From Phylloscopus collybita (Eukaryota > Chordata > Aves > Passeriformes > Phylloscopidae), in NCBI GenBank assembly GCA_027886175.1, contig JAJNNQ010000023.1, forward strand, positions 9,627,001 through 9,691,000: a stretch of 64,000 nucleotides of DNA, given 5' to 3'. Position 1 is the stretch's first letter. Every line of letters begins with the position of its first letter. Below the pieces are notes generated by a model. That model saw only the letters and a program-made list of their open reading frames with translations, did no database searches and had not been told where the DNA came from. Positions 49,293-60,580 of this stretch are shown here, piece after piece. A program made the translations under genes and the position numbers.

Positions 49293-52200
49293 TGGGGGGA
49301 TAGCTGCACTGCTGGGCAAGAGCATGAACAAGGCAATTGTGGTGAAGAACCTGACATGCAGGAACCTGTTACATTGTGGTAACTCACCTGTATGTCAGAG
49401 CCCTGAGCACGAGCAAGACTCAGAACTTGTGCACATCATAAGCTGGGAACAGAGAATACTGGGCAAAGCTGCAGAACCTCAGCACTTCTGTCATGGACCA
49501 TGCAGGCAAACCCTCATGCTGTGCACTGAAATCATGCTAAGCCATTTGGCTCTGTGGTGATTATTTGCTTTGGTGACATCTCCTAGTGATCTACCTTGGC
49601 AAGCTAGAAAAGGTGTGAAACAGAATATCTATTAGAACTAATTATCATTATTTGCCTTCAGCAGGTGCTGAGAACTTCACTCAGAGTGCTGGGTGGTGTA
49701 CAGTACACAGCAAGGAACAGGCAGGGTACACAGGATACACAACTGATGAGAGCAATGCCAATTCAGTTTCAAAACTTCTTAAATTATGTGCCTCTCAGTG
49801 ACTTTGCAAGTCAAACACAGTTTCTGTAAGACACCACTTAACCACAGTTTCTGTAAGGCACCACTACACAACAGTAATGAAGCACATAATTCCTCTTCAT
49901 TCCTCAAGCCAGCTCTTAGGTGAGCATCTTGTATCCCCTGGAAAAGAACACAATCCCTAATGCTCATGGTTTCAAGGCAAAGTGTAAATATATCAAGGAC
50001 ACCCTGAAGCAAAGACAGCAAATCCCAATTGAAGATTTAAAAACCTGTTTCATAACTTTGAGATACTATCTTTGCGTTGGGGGGGTTGTTTGTTTGTTTT
50101 TTAAAAAATATTTGGGTGAGATGGACACTCGGTCAGGCCCAGAACAAGTGGAGAAACAGCCAACAAGAGACTGGTGAGCAGCTGGGAGTGGTGAGGACAG
50201 CAGGATGCAGCAGCCAGGCCACAGGCACTTCCCTCACACTCAGCATTTTACAGGCATATCTAAGAGGACTTCAATAGGGGATCTCATGCTCTATTCCTTC
50301 ACTGGACAACAAAATTGCAGTCATCTGCCATCAGAGCAGATGCTGACAGTGGGCTCAGAAAACCACTTTCACAGAGATCCCAACAAGAGCCTTTTCCTCA
50401 TCCTGCCACTCCTCTGGTAATCAATGACCCAGTTGAGACTGTGAGAGGGCCAAGGACTGGCAAAAGACGAAAGCACATGTTTAAGACTGAGCACAAGAAC
50501 AGTTTTACTGAAGTTAAGCACATTTATGAGTGATTTCATAGAGTTGGGCTGAACTCTGCAACTGCTCATCCTTCTTTCTGATTGCATCTGCATCAATAAA
50601 GGGTGGTTATGAGAACAAGGATCAGCTGTGAGTTACATGGAAGGGAAAGGTGAAGAGAAGAGAAATCAAGGAGGAAAGTTGGTTGCTAAGGGAAAATCAG
50701 GGTCTGAAGAAAGACTTTTTTGGCTTTTCCAGCAATTACAAAACCTCCCCAGCTCCCAGATGGGAGGGTTCAAGTGAGCTGCCTGTCATAGCTGTGACTC
50801 TAGTGTTCATAAAGGTCAGCTTGGCCACAGGAAAACACAGGCACAGCCAAATGCCAGGCATTTGTTTGGCTCCAAGAGCCACTTGCTGATTTAAAACTGC
50901 AAATGAAACACAGCATGAAGTTGGAGCACACCAGGACTTGAGCTTTTTCCAACAGCACAGAGATGTGGGAGGCTGGCTGGTGCCAGCAGGGCCTGTGGCT
51001 GGCAGAGGTGAGGCCAGGTGTGGGTCTGGGCTCCTCACCTCCCCCCAAGGCATTGCCCAGCCTGCATCCTGCAGCAGCCTTGGGAACACCCATGAAGGCT
51101 CAGTGACTCCACACAGTTTCACCTGGTGGAGGAGAGAGCACAGGACAAGTTACTGAGCTGAGATATGTCACTGGACAGGATAAGCAGGGGCAGGACTCAC
51201 AGGACCAGGTTTTTATTTCTGGGCTGCTGGATGATTATGGATGAAAACTCCATTTCCCACTATGTAAATTGGGATTAAGCATATTGGCCTTTGTAAAGGT
51301 CCATCAGATAGAGATATTTGTGTATTTAGAGGAGAAGTAGCAGTTCTATGCCTGGCATTTATTTACATGCTTTAAAGCACAACTGGCTTTTTCTCTGTGT
51401 GTGTGGTGCACTGTATCACAGGGCTGCTGTCTCCAGAAATCACCAGTTAAATGAATCAACACCATGTGTGTGAGGATCTGAACTCCTGCATTTGGTCAGT
51501 CATTGGAAGGATGATCGGACAGCAACAGGAATTTCTTCTTCTTTGAGGGCAGGCAGCAGAAGAGCATCATTTACACAATAACACACAGACACCAGGCTTG
51601 GGATGCATTCCTCACAGGAAGCCTCGGGCTCTGCTCCAGCCTGTGTGTGCTGCAGCACTGGGCAGGGTGTGGGCAGGGGGACAGGTCACCCAGAGACACC
51701 GAGTCACAGAGCTCAGACTGAATGGCTGAGCCCAGGATTTGGCCCCATTCCCCGTGAGCACGTCCAGGGCAGCCACAAGTGGGTGAAGGCACCAAGCAGG
51801 TCCCCTGCTCTCACTGCTGGTGGCTGCTGGGCATCTCAGCCCATCATGTGCAGGTACTGTACCAGTGAACTGAATAAAATTTTCCTCTCTTGATATTATT
51901 AAAAAACTTATTTCTGAGTAATTTTTTATAACTCTTCACCAGCTGCTGTGACCCTTTACTCCCTTCACCCCTTCCTCTAGTCCCAGGGGCCAAGTCCATG
52001 AAGCTGAACCACGCACCTCCTCTGCAAGTCAGAGTGCCAACAGTGCTGACAGCAGGACTGGAAATCACAGGCAAAATGCTCTGCTCCGTGGGGATGCTGA
52101 CTGCAGAAAGGAAACGATTCTGGTTTTTTCCAGCAATGCAGCTCTTCCCGACAGCTCCAGCCCCAGCATGTGTGAGATCTGGGGTTAAGATGATCAGCTC

Positions 52201-52319
52201 TGTGATAAAGCTGGAAATGACCAGATATATTTAAATCCAAGAGGCAGAGGCCCTGCTCTGGCTGTCCTGGGATCAGCACCAGGACCAGGCCCACATCGCT
52301 GACCCAGGGAGGGATTTCC
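49290..52319. other. No gene seen
   Basis: Contains the 27-bp duplication. Otherwise unique sequence, with frames up to 128 codons on opposing strands. The 51977-52570 minus frame runs into the CpG island. Confidence 0.5.
49816..49869 (+). repeat. Two-copy 27-bp tandem duplication
   Basis: Units 49816-49842 and 49843-49869 differ at three positions. The shared core is CACAGTTTCTGTAAG and CACCACT. Small local duplication in non-coding DNA. Confidence 0.85.
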
Positions 52320-52550
52320 AGAGTGGGCCCGGTGTGCACAGCCCTGCCGTGTTCTCCTGGCGAGCCCCTCCGCGGGCGCGGGCGCTGGGAGAAGGCACCC
52401 GCGCCGGGGAGCGGAGCGGGCTCGGGATGCCACAAGAGGGAGCAAAGCTGCCGGCCGGGCACCGAGGGGAGCGCTCGGACCCGCCGGGGGACCCTCGGGC
52501 TGGGGTCAGCCCCCCTGCCCCTCCTGACGCCGCTGGAAGGGCAACACATG
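52320..52550. promoter_or_regulatory. Isolated CpG island
   Basis: About 24 CpG dinucleotides occur in roughly 220 bp of very GC-rich sequence, while the flanks are CpG-poor and quickly become AT-rich (from about 52560 rightwards). Such unmethylated clusters usually mark promoters or other open regulatory DNA in vertebrates. No TATA box and no recognisable first exon are seen. On the minus strand a 197-codon frame (52570 down to 51977) stays open through the island and beyond, with a GAG|GTGCGT donor-like site near 52012. Its composition (many Pro, Arg, Ser, Cys, His) is what GC-rich non-coding DNA gives, so I do not call it a gene. Strand of any transcript is unknown. Confidence 0.7.
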
Positions 52551-52589
52551 GCACTGGCATCACGGAACACAATTGCTACCTAAAAGGAA

Positions 52590-53230
52590 AAATAGAACAG
52601 ACACAGGAACGAGCCATGAAAACCAATCAAGTAGCGAAAGCTGATCAGCATCTCCAGATTTCACAACTATGGATGCATGTGTGTGTAGGTATAAACATAT
52701 TTATATATAAAAACACGTATATGTCTATTAAAAAAAAATCTTCCATTATCCCTTAAGGCATTTGATTGTTTTGTTAATTCCCAGGATGTAATCTGTTTTG
52801 CATTAAGTGGGATGTTAAGCATCTAATTGTCAAGCATTGATAAGTCATGGGAAATTTTATTACAAGATAGGCATCAGCTGAATGGAGATAAAACAAATCA
52901 GACACTAAAGTGCGATTTCCAGGTGAGATCAGTGTACACCAAACCCGAGGCATGCCAGGGATGAGCTGCAGGAGTGCTACAGGTGGAAATGGGCAAATTG
53001 AGGACTTACAGATCAAAATCTGCTATTACCAACTGTTCCCTGTTCCCAGCTGTGCATGGCACTGACAGTTTGCACCTGGGCTGATGACATCATTTGGAAA
53101 AGGCCCCAAATATCATGCATTTCATGTAAAACCCATTATTTACACCTACAAGTACCAAAGCATCTAAAAATACCATCAATTACCCATAACTACCAGTGCA
53201 GAGACTGTAAACATGTTTTTCTGCCCCCTC
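52590..53230. other. AT-rich block beside the CpG island, candidate conserved element
   Basis: Starts about 40 bp right of the CpG island. It contains TTTGATTGTTTTGTTAATTC, GCATCTAATTGTCAAGC, CATTGATAAGTCATGG and a TGATGACATCATTTGG (imperfect AP-1/CRE-like palindrome near 53081). No gene is seen. CpG island plus motif-dense flank could be one regulatory unit (inference). Confidence 0.25.
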
Positions 53231-55290
53231 TTATCTCTTCAAAGGAGACCAAATTTACCACTCAGCCCAGCCCCTTGCCGGCCAGCCCTGCCACGTGCAG
53301 TTCATGCCCTTGTAAGTGAGGATCAGACACATTTTTGCAATTCAAACTGAGATTATTGTCAGCCCAAGTAATTGCTCGACCTTGTGATTGGCAGCATTAG
53401 CTTCCTCCTGCCTGTGTGCCTCACACTGTCTTTCACTGCGGGCAGAGAGGTCTCTGAGCAGAGGCTCTTCCCATGTCTGCCCCAAGGTGAGTGACAGCAT
53501 GTGCTTCCACCCATCCATCCAGCATCAACATCCAATATTAGGGTGTCAGAGGCTGCTCCGGGTCCTAGCCCATTGTTTTTATTACTAGAACTCTTTAATT
53601 GTCATTAGACTGATAAGCAACTTTGTCTGGAGTGGCACAAGCAGAAAGTAAGGAAAGCAGATCCCCTTGGTGCTGGGTGAGTGCTCCTTCACCAGACACA
53701 GCATTTCATCAGCAGGGCCCTGTTATCTCCGTGACCTCCCAATGCTGGCTGCTCTCTGTCATGATTTGGGAACAGCAGAAGCAGATGCAGAGACTGGGGG
53801 CTGTGATACCAACACCCTTTGAGCTGTTTCATCTCAAGTACTGTTTGTTTTGCTTGGCACTTCTGACCGAGCACGGCTCCTCCAGAACAGCCCTGCGGCT
53901 CTGAGCTCTCAAGCAGAGGCTGGAGGTGGCTGTGAGCCTGTCCCCAACCCGTCCAGCTGCCACCTGCACCCCTGGGCCTTCGGCTGCCCCTTGCATTGGC
54001 CTCTCCAGAGGCAGCAGGTGCTGCTGATGGACTCACAAGCAGCCCTTCCAGAGCACCCAGTGACTCCAAAATATGCGCTTAGCACATCCACCTTCGTTTT
54101 GAATTGCAACAGCACGGAGGAGACATTCACAAAAAGATAACCAGTTTCTGAAATTTCCTGATTATACGCTGTTAAAAAGCAACTGGCAATAAGTTCAATT
54201 CTAGTTCTTTCAAGAAGCTGCTTTTTTTCCTTTGCTTTCTTTTCCCATTGTTGTCAGAGAAGGTGAGAGAGGAAGCCAAGGAGGAAACACAGTAAAATTC
54301 CTACATATTTTAGGGACAAAAAGCAGTTGTCATTTTGGAAGGTATTTTTAAGAAACATTCACTTCATCAGCTGTCAGGCAGTTCTGTTCTGCACAGGGCT
54401 GCTGCAAGCAAGGTAATAACACAAACTGGTATTATATTGTACATAAAAATAAGGATATATTCCCAGCTGAATCAGAGCTGCCTTCTCACCAGGGCTCTGA
54501 CAGTCCTGACTGGTGCTCAGGGCTGGTGATTCAGCAGCCACTGGTGACTCAGCACTGACAGAAATCAAGGAAGCACCACCAGAATTTTTTGTAACAGCTG
54601 AATTAGGCCACATTTTAGCCTGGTAAGGGAAACGCACTTCTGACAACTTTGTAGCTTCAAGTCATTTTCTGTGTCTGCTCTAAACTGGCTTCAACCGAAT
54701 TTTCACAAAGACAGCATTTCCCCACTGGCTTCTTGACCCAAAATGGCCTGAATTTCAACACTTGCAGTTATTTGAGCACAAATCTTCTATGTGTTGTTTG
54801 CAGTGACTGTAGGGATCTAAGAGACTTTTGACATTAAATCCTTTGGCTTCAAACAAGCATTTACAAACACAAACCATTTTTTTTCTCTTAATCTTCTTTC
54901 CATCTCCTTTTTTCCTCTCAAGGTGGAATGTGCATTCTTTGGGTCAGAAAATACTATCTACTGCCATTAGTACTTTCAGTTCATTGTTATTAAACAATGT
55001 GGTGGAGGGGTACTTCTGCCTCTCAGATATTTGCCAGTTTTCTTTAGGATGAAATTCTTAGTGGTAAAAAAGGCTTGTTAAAAATGTGAGGGGAAGGGAG
55101 GAAAAATATTCAGTTGCTTTGTAAATAATTTTGCCCTGCTCCTGATACTTTTCGCTGCCTGGCTGCATCCCAGCTCTGCATCACTTCCCCATGTTCCACC
55201 CACAGGAGCCCCATGAGCAATGGCTCAATGCTGAGTTACCACAAGCCAATTCTGGCAATCCCACATTAAGAGGGCAAAGCCCTACCACAG
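53231..55290. other. No gene seen
   Basis: Unique sequence. The 126-codon minus frame at 53689-54069 has no motif. Ends at the 55291 palindrome. Confidence 0.5.
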
Positions 55291-55376
55291 CTTTCTTTAG
55301 GATGGTTCAGGTGTCATTTGAGGCTTTTAGGAGCTCCTGAAAGCCTCATATGACATCTGAACCATCCTAAAGAAAG
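55291..55376. repeat. 86-bp near-perfect palindrome (fold-back)
   Basis: The arms 55291-55333 and 55334-55376 are reverse complements at 40 of 43 positions with no indels and no spacer; the centre is GGAG|CTCC. As a plus-strand RNA, two of the three differences become G.U pairs and one is a U.U mismatch, giving an almost continuous 43-bp stem. As a minus-strand RNA the first two become A.C mismatches. The flanks show no clear target duplication, so a MITE or other transposon is not supported. The alternatives are an inverted duplication or template-switch product, or a hairpin RNA source. It encodes no protein that I recognise. Confidence 0.9.
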
Positions 55377-58300
55377 GTCCTCTTGAGTTAGTGACCACTT
55401 TTGGGTTTGAATGGAGATATGAAGCACCTGGCCTTGGTTTGTGCAGTGCCAGGGAAGGCCTGGGAGGTGGGAATGATGCCTCTTCTGGCATTTCAATCAG
55501 CAGGGCCCAGCCTGTTTGTGCTGGGCAGCCCCCCACGCAGATGCCAGCCCTGCCACCCTCGTGCCAACACCAGCCACTCGGGATGGATGTGGGAAAACCA
55601 CAGCACACCCACATTCAGAGTCACAGGCTGCTATCCTGGCTGAGTCAACTCAGCCCCTTATTTTAGCAGGGAAGATATGCAGGCTCTGATGGAGCTTATC
55701 AGGTGTGTATGGGCAGGGAGTGGCTGCTTGCCTTCAAAGAGCAGATAAAGCCATCAAAGGGATTGTCAGCTCTAAACACTGCCTGCTCACCCAGCAGACC
55801 TGAGCACCACCTGAGCTCAGACTCCAGCCTGTCTTCAGGAGCCACTGAGGGCTCGTTCACTGTGTTTGCTGCTGGCCACTGCTGGCAGCAGGCAGACTCA
55901 GCCCAGCCTTGGGGAGAGGAGTCATCCCTGCTTCTTGCTCTCTGCTTGTGCATCAGCAGCACCTCAGTCTGGAGCTTTGCCCTGAGATGCAGCTGCTGTA
56001 CCTGCACGAGGTACTGGGAGCCAGGGAGGGCTGTGAGCAGGGACCTCCCCATCCTTCTGCTCCCCAAGAATGTCACATGGACACATTTGGGAAGTAAAAG
56101 AGCCATGTCAGGACACACTGTGGGTCAAGGCAGCAAAGAAAGACACCTGGGAAAGGACAGGGATCTTGTTTAATCCCAAGGGCCTATTCCAACAGAGGGC
56201 AGAAATAAGATGCAGGCAGGAAAGGTGACAGGTTTCCCACCACCCTCAGAGGCAGACAGGATGCCAGAGGAGAGGCAGAAGTGGATGAAAACAAAGCAAA
56301 CCTTCTCAGTTGACTCGGGGCAGGAGCAGGGACAAGACAATCTTCTGCCAAAGGCTGTTTCACCCAGCACCACCTCAGGAGGACTCAGATGGAAAGAATT
56401 TCACTTGCGGGCAGGAGGGCAAGTCAGATACAGTATCTAAGCACATTACCCCACCCTTCTCTAGGCTTGTCCTCGGGTTTCATACCCAGCGTGCAAATCT
56501 GGAATGCATTCATAAATAAATGTCAAATTCTCAGATGTATTGTCAGTCTTAAAGAAAATGAGCAAACGTAATTAAAAATCCCACAGTTTCTTTGACTCAT
56601 TACCTGAGTCACATCTTCAACCTTGCTGTTTTTTATATCTTTAACATTGAAATACATGTATCTTTACATTATACTTTATACACAATTTACATTATGCATT
56701 TTGCACTGAAATACATTGTATCTTTAGCACTGAAATACAATGAGCACTTATAAACTCCAAGAAGTCAGCCAGATGATACTCCAGTGTCTGAGGAAGTCTT
56801 CCATAAGCTGTACCAACAAGAGGCTCAGGAAGTCTGAGGAATCCCTGTGCAATACTCCCATGTGATAATGACAGGTCGATTGCCACTTACTGCAATCACA
56901 AGATGCCATGAATCCCATATTCCCTACCCAGTGAGGGCATATTTTGCTGCATTTCAAATATTTTGCTCCATCAGGTGACAGCACAGACTCACTGGGCTCC
57001 AGATGTGTATAACTAAAACTCTCCTCACGGTGGGCTGGTTCACCCCTTGAAGACTCCACTTGTTCCAAGTTTGTTCCTCTCCCCTGATTCACAGGAACAC
57101 AAACCCACCTGATACTCGGTGTTAGAAGGAAGCCAGTTCTGGCCACCTACACCACAAACCATTTTCATGGCTGGTAATATTCTATTTCTTCCTGGCTTCA
57201 AAGGAGTGGCTGTGGGCAAGATGCCATGTGAGAGGGCACGTTGGGCTGCCTGTGCCTCCTCCTGGGGACCCAGGCAGGCTCTGCCCCTGCATGAGGCCCC
57301 AGCAGCAGCTCCCCTGCCTCCCAGCAGTGCCTCCACCATTTGTGTGTTTCCAACAAGGATGAAAGACACTCCTGAATCCCAACCTTGACCACAACCAACA
57401 ACAAAACCCACAGAAGGCACCTAACCCTCACAGCAAGGACAGACCTGCCAGTGCTATCCTGTGAGAAGGCTTCAGCCAAACCACAACAAAGTCCACCATT
57501 TCCATGGGCTTTGGCTGAGGTCTGCTTTAAAAGCCTTCCTTTTCCAGGACAACCCCTGTCTGGGCCCAGTTTGGTCGATCACAAAGCCAGTGGCAAATGT
57601 CCAATGATTTCAGTAGTAGGTTTTGGCAAAACTTATCACAAACATAACTGACAACTGGATAAGGATAACTGGGTAAATAGGGATAACTGGAAGACTTGAG
57701 ACATCCCTACCTGTCCAGCACAAAAATAACCCTCTGGCTGGTGGTTCTGCTGCTGTCATGAGGCAGCAGGCTCTGAGGGGTTCAGCAGCAGCTCTTCCCT
57801 GCCCAGGACACCAGGCAGACACATGGACTAGCTGACCCACTAGGCTCTTTCAGATATATTTTCTATCATTAAAGAGTTTCACCATTTTACTGTATCTTAC
57901 TTGTTATTAACAAGGTTTATCATTGAGGTTTGTTACCCGATGAAACAGAAGAGAATGGGCCAGCTGCCACTGTGGTGATACCTCTTATTTTTCAACAGTG
58001 GCCAAGGACATGCAAGAGCAAGCAGAATCCATCTCAGTAATTTTGCAAACTAGGCTGTCAAGCTCCAGTGCCAGGAAATCTACTGTTGCAAAATGCAACC
58101 TAAACACCACAGCACTGTAACATCTGCACTGCCTAGTCCCCACTAGGTTTAATACAAACTGGCCTTTTTCAGCACAGCAATGGGGCCTGTATTTAGGCCC
58201 ATGTGAGAAGTTTAGTAATCCTCTTACACTGCCTTTTCCCAAGAGATTAGAATTTGGTCCAAAAAATTTTTACTCTGGAGTGGCATTTTGCCGAGACACC

Positions 58301-59327
58301 TCCTCAGTTCAAGTGCAAACAGGTTTTGGTAGCAGAGTGAAAAGCCCCCATTTCAGCACTGAGCTGGCCAGGCTGTGGCACCATTTCCCAAAGAGGTTTT
58401 TGTCTTCTCATCTCCTCTTCTAGACCCATGCAGTAATGCTGCCTTGTTTAAGGGTCACTGAAGGGCAGTGGGAATTTTCCCATCACCTTCAGAACCCCTG
58501 AAGCTGAAAATATCCTCACTGCTCCATTTGCATTTGTTTGCTTTTTTGTACAGCATGATTTCACCTAAGTCAAGCCTAAGCTCAGATAGCCAGCTTTGTT
58601 TAGTAGAGCACTGTGAACATAAGCTTTAGGTCCAGGGATTTAAGAATGGACTTAAAGCTTGGCTGATATCCGAACTGCACATTCATTTTATTCATTATTC
58701 ATGGCCCTGATGGTGCTGGAGCTGCCATCAGAGAGCTCTTCAATACTGCTTTGGACATGCAGAATCACCAGCCCTTGTTGGCAACCACAGAAATTCCCCT
58801 CCTCTCTGGGAATGCATTATTAATTGTGGAATTTGGATACCAGTGGATGTCCTTATAGTTTCCAGACTCTCACAGTTGAGAAAGCAGGGCCCATAAAAGG
58901 GCACTTTGGGCCTATTTCCTGCTTAGAAAACAGAGAAAATAAAAATTCAACAGTTTAGTCCACTTTGGACCTTTTGAAGACTGAAGATCAGGCTCTAACC
59001 TCAGCTCCACTACTCATCCAGAACGCATGCTGAAAAGTTAATGGAACTCCTTCAGACGTTCCCCAGCACGGCTGAGATCAGACACTGGCCCACACTGTCT
59101 GGGGAGGGAGATATTCTGAGCCAGACTCCTCACCCTCAGCCTTGGGAACATTTTCATAATGAACAAGATGTTTGCAAAAACTAGTCCAAAGGTGGCTTCT
59201 CTGTCTGTAAATATGTCAAGAGCGAATTGGCAAGGCGACTTCTCCATGCCTGGAATGCGCAGGAAATAGCTGTGACTATACTTACCCCGAAAACAAACAG
59301 CCTCATTCCCAGCACCAGAGCGGTCCC
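55377..59327. other. No gene seen
   Basis: Overlapping frames up to 156 codons (55703-56173) without domains. Local duplications at 56642-56740 and a GGATAACTGG repeat near 57660-57690. Confidence 0.5.
56642..56740 (+). repeat. Degenerate local duplications (TGAAATACATTGTATCTTTA type)
   Basis: Related words starting CA(C/T)TGAAATACA occur at 56645, 56704 and 56729, two of them followed by TGTATCTTTA. The spacing is uneven (59 and 25 bp), so these are successive local duplications and not a regular array. Confidence 0.6.
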
Positions 59328-59355
59328 TGACGTGTCACAGCGGCGCTGATAAAAG
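59328..59355 (+). promoter_or_regulatory. CRE-like site and TATA-like box
   Basis: TGACGTGTCA (59328-59337), a variant of the palindromic CRE, is followed 11 bp on by GATAAAAG (59348-59355) across CpG-bearing CGGCGC. An ATG at 59371 opens a 97-codon frame without known domains; it is too close to the TATA-like box to lie downstream of the predicted start site. A promoter is possible but unproven. Confidence 0.2.
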
Positions 59356-59749
59356 CCCAGAACACACCGTATGCCCTGGAAAATGGCTTTTAAATCTCAG
59401 CCCAAGCCTTTCACTACGAGCTCATTAAAAGACAACCTTTCCCTCAGCCTGGCTGTGGCCACAGAGCAGAACGGGAGGGAATTGGAACCACTTCCCAGTC
59501 CTGTGTCCATGTGTAACCTCCCAGGCAACGTAAACCTTCACTTTGCTTGCCAATGTTGCCACACAAATCAGCACACCAGACTTGGCAGAAGTTTAGCCAA
59601 ATTTGGCACAGGCTCTAAGCCAGTTCATTTCACAGCTGCTCAGAAAAACAAATCTGTATCATGAAGGTTCTTCAGAGCGCTCATATTTGTGTTTTGGTTC
59701 TGGAAGTATAAAAAAAAAGGGCCAGATTCTGCTCTGATTTCCTTTGGTG

Positions 59750-60580
59750 CAAACCCTGAGCAATTTTACAGGCTTTAATCCTCCAGGTTAAATTGCTCTG
59801 TATTCAATCATAATGTGGCTCTCAATCTGGCACAAAGGATAATTAAATTAGGTGAGATAAGGGGGTTTTTAACCATGTCATTAGCATCAAAATGTAACTT
59901 ATGAAACTTAACACCATTTTAGCAGGGTTACTGGTTTTGCTAAATTCTCTGTCAGAACCTTTATTTTAACAATCTTGTTTAAAAATAGTTAATTAACTGT
60001 TGGCAATACTCCACTCTGCACTACTAATTAATAAGCAAGAAAAAAACCATAATTTTGTTTTAACTTTGAAAGAATTTTCTACTTCGCATCCACTGAGAAG
60101 TGTTATTTTTTGACTTGCGATTTTTTTTCAAAAAACATTACTATCTATCTGTGAAAAGCTATCAGTGTCTTAAATTCAGGTTGGTTTTTTGTTTTGTTTT
60201 GGTTTGGTTTTTTGTAAGGAATGAGACACTGGAAATGTTCTAGTTAAATTTTGCAATGAAAATAAATATCTGACACTACCATTTTTAAAGGATTTTAAGG
60301 GATATCAGAATTGGTTCAAAGTTATGTTCAGTAATACAGCATATTTACAGCAAGCAATTTATCATTCTTCCATTAAAGTGAGCTAACCTTGATAGCCAAA
60401 AAATAGGTTTAACTTTATTTAGAGTCTGATTAATTTCAGTAGTGAGGAGTGCATGGTATTCAAGTCACAAATATTTTATATAATCTGTTAATTAACATGA
60501 GCCAGGCAGTGACAGGGAACTCAGAGCAGAGCAGAGTTACAGCCTCATGATAACGTCCAACAATACACAGCTCCTTAAAA
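59750..60580. other. Long AT-rich block, candidate conserved non-coding element
   Basis: Many TAAT/ATTA cores (GGATAATTAAATTAGG, AATAGTTAATTAACTG, CTACTAATTAATAAGC, CTGTTAATTAACATG) with two GTTAATTAAC palindromes at about 59986 and 60487. No repeat family is recognised apart from T/G-rich runs near 60180-60215. Regulatory role is inferred. Confidence 0.3.
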
